A stretch of 60,000 bases of DNA from Owenia fusiformis (taxonomy: Eukaryota; Annelida; Polychaeta; Sabellida; Oweniidae), in contig CAIIXF020000001.1 of the NCBI GenBank assembly GCA_903813345.2, positions 20,915,915-20,975,914 of the forward strand, read 5' to 3'. Below, one piece after another: positions 10,519 through 20,667 of the stretch. Every line of letters starts with the position of its first letter. The first letter of the stretch is position 1. The notes below the pieces were generated by a model. The model ran no database searches. It saw only the letters and a list, made by a program, of their open reading frames with translations, and was not told the origin of the DNA. The translations under genes were made by a program, and so were the position numbers.

Positions 10519-12109
10519 CCCTGGTATGAGTGTGGACAATTTTTTGAAGCAATGATGAAATGTGTGGACAATACCGGCAAAATGGTATCGTATTGATACC
10601 TCGCTAATTAAAACAATATTCTTGGTATATTTCTAACGCACTAAGCAAGTAAATTCGCTATAAGCACAACCAAATTAGAGTAAACACTTGGTAAGAACAA
10701 AAAATGTGCATAAACCTATTAATTGTAATCTTGTAAGTTGAAGTTGCAAAACCATGTTAGTTTTTGAATATTCAGATTGTTTTCACTACAAGTAGGATTA
10801 TTTCACATTATTTTTAGTTTAATATTAGTATGATGTGTAAAGCTTATCATCATACATCACTAACATTTGAAATTATTACTTTATATCCCTTCAAACATTT
10901 TTAGTCCATCTAATCTACTTGTTATTTGTGTGGACAATGTTTTCAATTCAATTCTATTTATTTCATAATTCTTATATAATATACACTATAAAAACAAGCC
11001 GCTAGACACCCTAGTGGGTATATGTTGCGGTTTAAAATGTTTAAAATTTTGTAGTAATACAAAATTACATTGTTGACAATCGAATCTTGTTACTTTATGT
11101 AAGAACGTATGAATAGCAATCTACTGATTTTGAACATTTTCAACCCATGTTTATTTGCTGTCCACGTGGCTATCCATTGAATTGTCGATTAAAGATGTTT
11201 AAAATGGCAATCATGATATGTTCTTAGCTTGTATTTAGTAAAACTCACGACTAGATTTTGATATTTTACCAAAAAAGCTCTAGACAATTTCCCCAAAAAA
11301 ACATTTTGAATAGGAACTGTTCATCTAAAATGTTGTTATTGTTATGTACTTTTTGGAGTCATGTAGTATTCAACCGTTGAATATATTCACGATAATCAAC
11401 CTACCTCTAATCATATCTTATTATTTTTCCATGAAAGAAAACTCATTGGTTCTAAGGACATTGTTGACGCCACATCGGTCGGTATGTGATAAACTCCTTT
11501 GACTAAAAATCTAAAGGGTTAAGACAAATATTCTTAATACTTATTCAGAAAATTCAAATCAAAATTTGTATCCTAATTGTATGTCAAAATACTACCACTG
11601 GTCGTGAGGTTCGTAGAATCACTGCTGCTGAGATGTATATGATTTATATATGGATGCACTAGCACATGTTTACATCACAACATTGTCCATACACGAAAAA
11701 TATCGAAAAATCACTCACAAATTCCAACAGTAACACAAATTTGGGAATATAAGCGATGGGTTATTACAGGTACCTCATAGGACGTTCCTAGGAGTTCTCT
11801 ATGCATAAAACACCATAAAAAGGAAGAGGAATCCCCGAAAATACTGAACATTATTTTAATTTTTTTGTAAAATCGCATTTAACTTTCAATTTCATAATAA
11901 CTACACTTATAAGTTGACCATTTTTGGGCTTTCACTGGAGCTAAAGGTGTTCATTGACATACCATCAAAACATTTTACCAAGCCATCGGCACTACAAACT
12001 GTTCAAATATGAAATATAAACATACCTTCCCTCCACGACCTTCATTTTGCCGGGCTTTGTCCACACATTTCATCATTGCTTCAAAAGATTGTCCACACTC
12101 ATACCAGTG
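10519..12109. mobile_element. TIR element, about 1.6 kb, GTGTGGACAAT repeats
   Basis: The ends form an inverted repeat of about 70-75 bp. The left arm (CTGGTATGAGTGTGGACAAT from 10521, then TTGAAGCAATGATGAAATGT) matches the reverse complement of 12035-12107 with few differences. Copies of the motif TGTGGACAA recur at 10561 and 10930 and near the right end, a subterminal-repeat pattern common in DNA transposons. The interior is AT-rich with no recognisable transposase, so it is a non-autonomous element. No clear target duplication was found. Confidence 0.65.
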
Positions 12110-12240
12110 GTTGTTTTTGTTTATTAGATTGAGTATCACCACCCTGATCACATGCAAGATATAACATTAAAAGCATCTCACCAATGATAACTAACTGCGA
12201 GCCCAAGGAAAAATACAGATTTTTATGAATTATTATGCTA

Positions 12241-12280
12241 CAGGGTGTCCAAAAAAACAGGACCGTAAGAAAGTTGAATA
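12241..12280 (+). repeat. Possible mariner-type element end
   Basis: TA followed by CAGGGTGTCCAAAAAAACAG at 12241 looks like the left terminus of a Tc1/mariner element inserted at TA. No partner terminus was recognised to the right, so this may be a solo or decayed end. Confidence 0.3.
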
Positions 12281-14426
12281 ACTCGGTCAATTTTGCATAT
12301 TTTGCCTTGAAATTTTAGAATTATTTAGTTCATTCAATGTAAATTTTGTTGTGAAAGTTTGATAATAATCTATTAATTGAGTCAAAAACTACAGCTCCTT
12401 ACAAAACATGCCCCAAATGTGCACCTCAATTTGAATTAAACCTTAACTAAAAATTCATAGTTGTTATTAATGGCTAAAAGAGCATTAGTTATGGATACTA
12501 TTGATTAACAAACACATCCTTATGCGATCCAATAGATATGTTCAAAATTCATAACCGTGTTGATCGCAGAGTCTGAAGTATCGTTTTAAGCATTACTGGG
12601 TTGGATAGGTGGTTATGGATAAAGCTAACACAACAAAAGAATAAGGCTGCATTTAATATGAGGCCTAAAATTGTCTGCTAGTTGGCCAGAGACCAATATC
12701 TCAGCAGAATTTGAGAACAGAATCGATTTTTTCGTTCTGCGTAGGCCCGTGCAGGGTCATGAATGAAAGAGAGCCCTCCGAAATTCTGTCAAAATTGCAG
12801 GTTATTTCTTCATTTTTGCTAAAATTACATGATTTTGAGGGCCCATATCTCACTGAAATTGCTACAATGTAGCAATTTTTCATTTTTACAGGCTAGATAC
12901 ACGTGTCAGGTCAACAGAAACAGTAAGCATGTGTGGTTTTTAAATTGCTACATTGTAGCAATATTTATTTCGAAATACAGCTGTGGGAGAAACTGCTATT
13001 TACTTAGATTTGGGCGAAAATGGCCAAATTTCAGTCAAAATCCTCGGGACATAGGGCCTTTGTCGTAGATTAAGTCAATGAAGCAACTCTTAGTAGAAGG
13101 TGTGCCATATAGGGAATGAAAGCTGTTTGTCAGACGTATCATTTTCTTCAATAAACTCAGAGATAGTCAGGTTAGATTTGTGACGTCACAGTGGCAAAGT
13201 TAGACTAGCATATTTAGACGTATTTGGGGTAGGGCAAATTAACCCTTTCTAGCCTGAATGGATAATTTTTCACATATTCAGCCAGTTCCGACGTGTTTAT
13301 GCATTTTTGAACTAAAAATGATATTATCTGCCAAAAAAAGTTGCAGAGACAAAAATCAGTGTGATGTCATAAAACATTAAGGTATGAGGTTCCATATCCA
13401 TCCGCCAAAAGGTATGACCCCTATATAGTCCATTTAAAAACCTGTAGTATTGTTCTAAATAACACCATAGTTTGCTTCTAGGGTACCTAGTATGCCACTA
13501 TTTGGTATCAAAATAAAGAGGAGGAGTTCAACTTTCATTTGAATTACAAAAATAGCGATGTAGGTCAAAAATAGTTCCGACGTGAGCATGTTTACTACGT
13601 GTTTGCCCATCATCTCAGATACTGAGGAAATGGTAGCAAACGCGAGTTACAATAAATGGACGCTGATATCTCAAAAAGTAACCTGACTCCCTATAATTTG
13701 ATGTAGATCAATCGAACCCCTATATGAACAGGTACATTTTGATATATAACACTATGGGGGGTAAGCGTTTTAAAGTTGATCACGAACGCCATATGTGCAA
13801 AGTATTGATATGAATTTTCGAATTTGGTGTTGGATTACGGTACTCATACCCCAAGCGCACTCAGTTAATTGGCAATCTATGACATGTCCATTCTAAGGTT
13901 AATGTTTATAATTATCTTTTATGGAAAGTTTTCTTGCATTTGGAGAAATGCTTTATAACATTGGATCACAAGAAGGTTATACAGAGGTCAACAAAGGTCA
14001 ATTATAACATATTGAGGAATTCTTATATAGAGAAACGAGGCTCATTAAATTTGTATATCAAATTCCAATAGCTGTTCACCATTGCTTCCTGGGATATCCA
14101 ACAGCACGTTCTTATTGGTTAGTAAAATCACTAGCATGTTTATCGATGTTCATTATTGTTCACTTGGATGTTCATTAGCATTTTCTTTTTGTAATCACTA
14201 GCATACTTAGTTTACCGATGTTCACTAGCATGTTCATTATTGTTCACTTGTATGTTCACTAGCATAACATTACAGCATATTGCATCTGACATGGTTCTGT
14301 GCCATTCATGCTCGACGAAAATGTTATAATCACAAACTTATGTACAAATGTAACCGGTTCTTTTTGTTTATGCGTCGAACAGTAGACTGACAGTCTTCAA
14401 GGTGTTTCCGCCAGGATTAAGTCTAG
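12281..14426. other. Intergenic, with two copies of a short palindrome
   Basis: No gene is supported. Two palindromes sharing the arms ATTGCTACA / TGTAGCAAT occur 86 bp apart (12856-12878 and 12944-12962), differing in the central base. At 14125-14265, just beyond the 3' end of the TRPV-like gene, a loose tandem repeat of GTTCACTAGCATGTTCATT-like units is seen. Confidence 0.5.
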
Positions 14427-16544
14427 CTAGACGTACAGTTTCTCAAACATCTCCTCCATGTCAGCAGCATGCCATTCTTCAACGCCCACGTAAATTTTCT
14501 CCCCGCGATCTGTATCATCATTGTCTTCACGATATATATCACCATCGTCTTCGGAGCGAAAAATAAAACCATCGAGCGTATCATTAGAATTTGAGAACTT
14601 AAGGCAACTTAGACAATATCTAATGCACGTAAAATGACGAAAGCAGTGAATCAAAGGGGCAACTACCATTCTCACTTGCCATTCGCATTCTAATGCCGCA
14701 TCTAAATTCTCTATTAGCATCAAGGCATCGCGCCGGGCTTCAAACTGCTCGGTTGTAGCGCTCATTACAGCGATCAACAGGTTAAGCAATAGTGTGATCA
14801 CAATAATCACATAGAGCGCATAGAACCCTTTCACAGCTAAAGAAGAATTGAAAAGGAAGTCATCTCCATGTCCATTCATAAGTGTAAACGTATGCCACAT
14901 TGACTGAACGAAATCGGCAAATTCTGCTCTGTGTTCGTCAGCCTCGTTGTCATTCACGTGAAGGAAGTAAAATGCATGTGAAAATGCGAGAAAAACGACC
15001 ATGTAGACGATAAGGAAATATATGGTGTCCTTCATAATGAACTGGATAGTCATGACGAAGTGACCAATGGCTGGTATGAGCCTCATCAGTTGTATGACAG
15101 AGAGCATGTTAAAGACCATAGCCAAACACATTATGTTTTGGGTACTGCTTGCCTCTTCCACAGTCAGTATTATTAACATATACGCAACAAGGCAGAATGC
15201 ACGAGAAGTTTGAATACACTTGTGATAGTAGTTTCCGGGGATTTTGGTGACAAACACAGCTTTCATGGACGACTTCATTTTGTAGAGATCCATATGGAAG
15301 TTGAAATAGACCATACTAAGAAACTCTCCAATGTTCAGACCAATAATGAACAGTGACGCACATACTAGTGGGAAATATATTACGAGACCTTCTATCAATA
15401 AGTGGATTCGAGTGTTACTTGAAAAGACGATCTGTTCCATAAAAATCGTCCCATTGTTTCTTTGAATTACGGGGTTGACATGGAGGTAAAAGTCGGTAAC
15501 GTTGTCAATGTATGTTTGCATATTCCCATAGTATCGATCTATGTATCCCAATGTCCACGCACGGATCAAATATACAACCTCGAAGGTGGTAAAGAACCAA
15601 ATTGTATAAACGACGGTATACAGCAGGCTGCATATCGACCATATGGTCAATCCAGGCAAGTAGCTTCGGATCTTTATGCGCATCCATTGTTTGAATGGTT
15701 CAATGGTTATAAGGCTGGCGACGTCTTCTTCTGGCATATCCATTATTCCTCTCATTGCGATGAACTTCAAGGGAGAGTTTTCAAACTTCTCCACCTTCTC
15801 GTCCTCATATTCGGTTACATCATAGAGTAGGCGTGTATAGTCCTTGTATTGGTAGTCAGTGCTTTTAAAAACATGTTCCGTGTTAAATATCGTCTCCAGC
15901 ATCAACGCTGGTGCTTGTTTGGCTGCATAATCCACCACGCTTAACTGGAGATTGTTTCTCGACACAAGCATGTTCTTCAAATCATGGGCATCTCGTCCTT
16001 TATCCATGTGGTACGCCACGAGTAGTTTATGAGACTCGGACGCCAACTGTGGATGGCTTAAACTAAGGGTAATTATACAATGGAAGATATTGTTACCCTT
16101 ACTATCTTTAACGTTCATGTCAGCTCCTTTGTCCAAAAGAAGTCTTGCCATTGAATGATGTCCACCAAGAATTGCATACGCCAAAGGAAGTTCGAATTCA
16201 TAATCATCAATGGTGTCCAAGACCAGTTTCTTGTTGTAAAAAGCATATCCTATAGACTGTAGCAAATAGGAGATCGGCAATATTAGGGCAATGATTGCCC
16301 ATGTCACACAAAGGACGACGATGGCTATGGCTTTTCTCCACCATGGAACGCCATCTGAGTCATTTCTAAAATCAGTTTCACCGCCATTCAATAAAATATG
16401 TGACGTCTTTTTATTAAGTCTTCTCAAAACCTTCTCAATTAGACTCACATCTCCCCCAATTATAGCTCGATAGAATTTTGTTGGTTGTCTGCCTGTTCGA
16501 ACATAGTTCTCTGCTTCTTTGACAATTACGTCTTCCATTTTCAT
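14427..16544 (-). CDS. TRPV-like cation channel, single exon
   Basis: A 705-residue frame. Ankyrin-like sequence occurs at about 20-45 (FYRAIIGGDVSLIEKVL) and 117-160 (LAYAILGGHHSMARLLLDKG). The membrane domain follows: S1 about 300-327, a long S1-S2 loop with sequons at 348 and 364, S2 382-410, S3 448-463, S4 471-498, S5 507-529, a pore loop with filter-like GHGDD at 558-562, and S6 573-598 (YVIIVITLLLNLLIAVMSAT), then a charged C-terminal helix. The S5-pore-S6 pattern and LLLNLLIAVM match TRPV channels, where the filter is typically GMGD. The protein probably conducts cations across a membrane in response to a sensory or chemical cue; the stimulus cannot be told. Compared with vertebrate TRPVs the ankyrin region is short and contains an extra hydrophobic segment at 72-99. 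Two Met codons open the frame (residues 1 and 3). No introns are evident, as in lineage-expanded or retrocopied genes. Confidence 0.85.
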   Translation of the reverse strand: MKMEDVIVKEAENYVRTGRQPTKFYRAIIGGDVSLIEKVLRRLNKKTSHILLNGGETDFRNDSDGVPWWRKAIAIVVLCVTWAIIALILPISYLLQSIGYAFYNKKLVLDTIDDYEFELPLAYAILGGHHSMARLLLDKGADMNVKDSKGNNIFHCIITLSLSHPQLASESHKLLVAYHMDKGRDAHDLKNMLVSRNNLQLSVVDYAAKQAPALMLETIFNTEHVFKSTDYQYKDYTRLLYDVTEYEDEKVEKFENSPLKFIAMRGIMDMPEEDVASLITIEPFKQWMRIKIRSYLPGLTIWSICSLLYTVVYTIWFFTTFEVVYLIRAWTLGYIDRYYGNMQTYIDNVTDFYLHVNPVIQRNNGTIFMEQIVFSSNTRIHLLIEGLVIYFPLVCASLFIIGLNIGEFLSMVYFNFHMDLYKMKSSMKAVFVTKIPGNYYHKCIQTSRAFCLVAYMLIILTVEEASSTQNIMCLAMVFNMLSVIQLMRLIPAIGHFVMTIQFIMKDTIYFLIVYMVVFLAFSHAFYFLHVNDNEADEHRAEFADFVQSMWHTFTLMNGHGDDFLFNSSLAVKGFYALYVIIVITLLLNLLIAVMSATTEQFEARRDALMLIENLDAALECEWQVRMVVAPLIHCFRHFTCIRYCLSCLKFSNSNDTLDGFIFRSEDDGDIYREDNDDTDRGEKIYVGVEEWHAADMEEMFEKLYV

Positions 16545-18184
16545 TTCTTTTTGAAAATATACTTCGGTTTAACTGTCTGTGAGCTCAGCCTGAATTGCGT
16601 GCGGCTGAATGCCAAGTTAGTTTTGTTCCCGTTCTTATATTCTTTCAAGTAGGTCAATTTAAAGTAACTCAATTGAGATGTTCGGCTTGAATATTTTTGT
16701 CATTGTAGTACGATCCCGAAGTACGGTGGAACTCCAAGTTGGTCTCCAATGTCCTCGATCTTGAGATAGCCTTGGTGCCTGCATGTAGGAGGTAAACTTT
16801 CCGAACACAGGCGTTATTTTGAATTTACGGTATCATATATACATTTGGAAATTTTGCATAGCTGAGTACAATATTTGAAGACGCTTGTCCCCTGGGTTAG
16901 TGATTTTCAGCGAGGTCCAAATTAAAACCACTTATTGAGATTTCTTCAAATTCGGAAAATGAAGGTCTGCCTTCTATATATTAGCCCAATTATGTTCAAT
17001 TATGTTCTGATCGATTGCTCAGACGATGCAAAGACACATCGTTCTCTAAGGATTTCCGAAATAGACACCAAGTGAGGTGGCTAAAAAATTGTTTAGTATA
17101 TTCATGGGCTTTCAACGAAAGCTGCATGTTCACATAGGTCGCTTTCAAGTTACAGATATGCACTGAACGCGTGCCTTTACCAAAATAAATAAGTCATTTT
17201 TCTGTTATTAATATAATTGTTTCCCGTCTAGGTATGCATATTGTTCACACTAAATCAGATTTCAACGCTGATGTTACTGCTAAATAACCATATAACCCAA
17301 ACGTAAACGACAATAAGCAACATATAAACTCCATAAAGTACGCATATGTTGCATTTTTCTGAACCTCATTTTCTTACACTGGAAAAAACAGTTTTAGAAC
17401 ACGTTTTATGAGTACACGTAATGCGTTCTTATTATTTTCTAGAATAATCTGATCAGATTATTTATTTATTTTGACATTATTTCTAATTGGAACTCATTAA
17501 ATGAAAATAAATTTTCAGTGATCCGTCGACAGTAGAGTTGTGGTTATTCAGCGATAACACTCAAAACATAATTGAAAGTCACTTAAAAATAAATCTATAT
17601 TTACGGTCTCATTAACAGTTGCATTTATGTTATCATAAATCGAGGATTTAAACCGCTGGAAGCCATTAAAGGGAGAATCGGATATAGAGAGCAATTCGCC
17701 TTGAAAATGGTACAATTTTAGTCATCCTTTTAGGTGGTGCCAAAAATACTACACTCCCTACAAGAATAATCTTTCAAGTTATTTTTTAAAGGAAACTAAA
17801 ATCAAGGTAAACGCTTTTCTTACTACACTTATGTACTTTCAAAGATAGCAGATATCGCGAAGAATAATCAACAAATTTAATTTTTGTCTTCATTCGGTAT
17901 TCATATTTCAAGTTGAACAACCAATTAATAAGTGATTTAGTAAGAAAATACAATGCTTAACTTGGTATTATTTCAATATAATCCTGTATCATGATTTTGC
18001 CTAGCAAGAGCATAAACATCAAACCAGTGAAATTGAAAATTTGGAAGTAGGTATTCATCATAATTCTGTTACCAACGTGTATACCTACACTTTTAGGAAT
18101 ATGAAAATAAATTCAAAGGTATTCATTCAATTGTTTTCGAAAAAACGTTTTTGACCATTTTTTCAAACAAATCTACAAGTGGTT
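16545..18184. other. Intergenic, upstream of the TRPV-like gene
   Basis: No gene, RNA or long repeat is recognised. The proximal part presumably holds the promoter of the minus-strand channel gene, but I see no TATA box or other site that I would defend. Confidence 0.45.
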
Positions 18185-18630
18185 ATCAGAAGCTCAAATC
18201 TGAATTTAGATTTGAGATTTGAACTTCAATGACCTTCTCAAGGTCAAGAGTTTTTTTAATTTGCTTCAAATTGACAATTTTTTTCAACATCATCTACAAG
18301 TTCTAAGAATTTCAAATCTGACTTTAGATTTTACCTTCAATGACCTTCTCGAGGTCAAAAAGGGTCCCAAAATATATTCTTTTAACTTGCTTCAAATTGA
18401 ACTAATGTTTTTTCAAAAACATCTACAAATTCTAAAAGATTTGACCTTTAATGACCTTTTCAAGGTCAAAAATGTCTTTTTTCAACTTGCCTCAAAATTA
18501 TCATTTCAAAATCAACTATAAGTTCTCAGAAGTTCAAATTTGACTTAATATTGAACTCATTATATTGTGAGCAACTAGATGGTGATATTGTGTCATGTTA
18601 ATGCCTTAATTGTCATGTTATATTATGCCC
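18185..18630. repeat. Tandem-repeat-core element, copy 1
   Basis: About three degenerate units of roughly 120 bp occur up to 18545. Each carries CATCTACAAGTTCT, AAATCTGACTTTAGATTT and CAATGACCTTCTCAAGGTCA. The array is followed by a unique tail (GAGCAACTAGATGGTGATA ... TCATGTTAATGCCTT). The same array and the same tail recur at 50550-51035, so array plus tail is one interspersed element. This design resembles non-autonomous Helitron-like or pearl-type elements of invertebrates (inference). Confidence 0.7.
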
Positions 18631-19510
18631 GAATTATGATCTTTTCCAGCTAACTGACGATTGAACAACTTGTATTTCAGAACTATTGTCATGGTCACAA
18701 ACATTTTTTAAGAGATGTTTCCTTGAACGAAAATCTCAAACTCCCAAGACAGTACTAGCAATCAACATATCACGGTGGTTGGCACATCGAAAATCTCAGA
18801 ATCTGACAATAATCTCTTCCATCAAAATAGTTTTTAACATATTTTATCATGATTGATTTTCTGGGTGTGTTTGAACATTATTTTAGTTAATATTGTGATT
18901 ATCTGGAGACACTGGACAGATTTAGTTAGAAATTGTGTCACGATGTTATGAAGGAGGTTCTATAATTACTATTTATTAATCAATTAACAAATAAATAAGA
19001 CTACCGATTGACCCAATTGATTAGAACAGTATGTTTTCGCCCCCCTTGAATTGTTTCAATTTTCACATGGGCTTTGATTAGGCTGTTTCCTCCTATTGAA
19101 GTAAACCTACACTCCCCTCCGTAAGTATGACAACCTTAAGTCCCCTTTGGATCACTTATTTAGGGGTGTTTATGTTTGGCGACTTCAAATAATTTATGAC
19201 TTAAAATAATAATCAAAGTCATAAATTTCCAAACTATTGTATCGTAAAACATCGTTTTGCGCAAAAATTTTAATACATTTTTTTTTTAAGACAACTATAA
19301 CGATCCTTGGCTTTTGATTGAATCTGTTCAGTTCTTCCACATGCGCAATGGTCGATACATTTCCTTGCTTTTACACTACAGTATGTTAAAGGATTGATTT
19401 TATTATTGTGGATTTTGATTTAGATTAAAACGTATAATAGGGTCTTACTTTGAAACAACTCCAAAAAATTTAGCATAGCATTATCAGCTGATAATCAGTG
19501 TTTCATTTAG
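18631..19510. other. Intergenic, nothing recognised
   Basis: AT-rich DNA with no supported gene or structured repeat. Confidence 0.45.
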
Positions 19511-19631
19511 TGTTATCAAAAAGTTGGTCCAATGCACCCCACGGCAAAAAGAAAGGGAGTCAGGACCAAAAAAGTGTGTCCGAAAATTTAAACGCCTGCA
19601 AACTCATTACAACGAAAAGAAAGTAGAAAAG
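19511..19631 (+). CDS. Candidate internal coding exon (unidentified)
   Basis: A 121-base interval lies between a fair splice acceptor (TTTCATTTAG) and a donor (AAAAG|GTAAAT). It holds 40 open codons in one frame (entering with one leftover base), encoding a very basic peptide that begins VIKKLVQCTPRQKERE and ends RLQTHYNEKKVEK. No family is recognised and no neighbouring exon was found. It lies just before a hairpin and a TIR element, so it could be a host exon, an element exon or chance. Confidence 0.22.
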
Positions 19632-19690
19632 GTAAATTCAAGTATTCTTATACATCAATTGTTAATAGCTAGATCACTGGTACTCACCTA

Positions 19691-19717
19691 GTTACGCTGA
19701 CGCTACGTCAGCGTAAC
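19691..19717. repeat. Perfect 12-bp-arm palindrome
   Basis: GTTACGCTGACG, loop CTA, CGTCAGCGTAAC. The match is exact over both arms and lies just before the TIR element that starts near 19725. Confidence 0.9.
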
Positions 19718-19724
19718 AAGATGG

Positions 19725-20667
19725 AGGAACTTCCGGGGTTTTCGGAAAAGACCGACCCCACCGACCACCGACCGGTCGGTGTTTTCCACTGGTAGCCTCA
19801 AAACAGGGTTTGAAGAAAATGTGTAAAAGACCGACCATATCATGTAAAAGACCGAACATATTTGTAGCTAAGAATATTAATAATTTGATTTTGAATGTCA
19901 ATCGTTGGACTAGGCAACGTTTTTTACAGATTTTGTACCTTGCAACGAATGGCAAGCAAACAAATTGGTCATGACCGTCTCCTCTCGATTAATTGCCCTG
20001 CCTTAGGTCCTAACCTATCATCCCGTTTCTACGGGAATCTATCCTAATTTTTTACTGAAATTTAACAATTTCGAAACAAAAATGATTTGTTATCGTCATA
20101 GCCTACTGAATACTGAACACGATATAATGTTACATGCGTTCTCTTATCGGGATTAAAAGTGACTTACCATTTCAGTACACCATTAGAAAGCTTTTTTTTG
20201 TCATATCAAATATAGTTTCTACCAGTTGACGTTTAACAACTGAGAAATCAAACATAACGTTACGACGTCAACATCGACGATGTTTGTGTGTTTTTGTTAT
20301 TGCGTTTCATATGAATGAAGAATGAACGTAATGCAATGTTACGTGCGTTTTTTTTTCCAAAGTGACTAACCAGGATGAAATTGGTCTTCTAACAACTGAA
20401 ACATCACTTAAAAATATGACATTACACACCACGACGATGTAACGTTTTCATCGTGATTTGAAATGATACGTTTTTAAATCACGACCTAGTAAAGGTACTA
20501 TAGTCATTGGATTCCCAGTTTTAGTTTTACTTCTAATTTTGCATTTTTTCATCTTTATGTAAAAGACCGTCAGCCGACCACCGACCACATGTACCCAACT
20601 GTGGAGAGTGACTGGTCGGTGGTCGGTGGTCGGCGGTCGGTGTTTTACGAAAACCCGAACTTCCGGG
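19725..20667. mobile_element. TIR element with ACCGACC-rich ends
   Basis: The left end (GAACTTCCGGGGTTTTCGG, then AAAGACCGACC and several ACCGACC units) is mirrored by the right end, where GGTCGGTGGTCGG units are followed by ACGAAAACCCGAACTTCCGG. The TIRs are imperfect over about 60 bp because the number of ACCGACC units differs. GTAAAAGACCG also occurs as internal direct repeats. No transposase frame is present, so it is probably a non-autonomous DNA transposon; no target duplication was identified. Confidence 0.6.
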
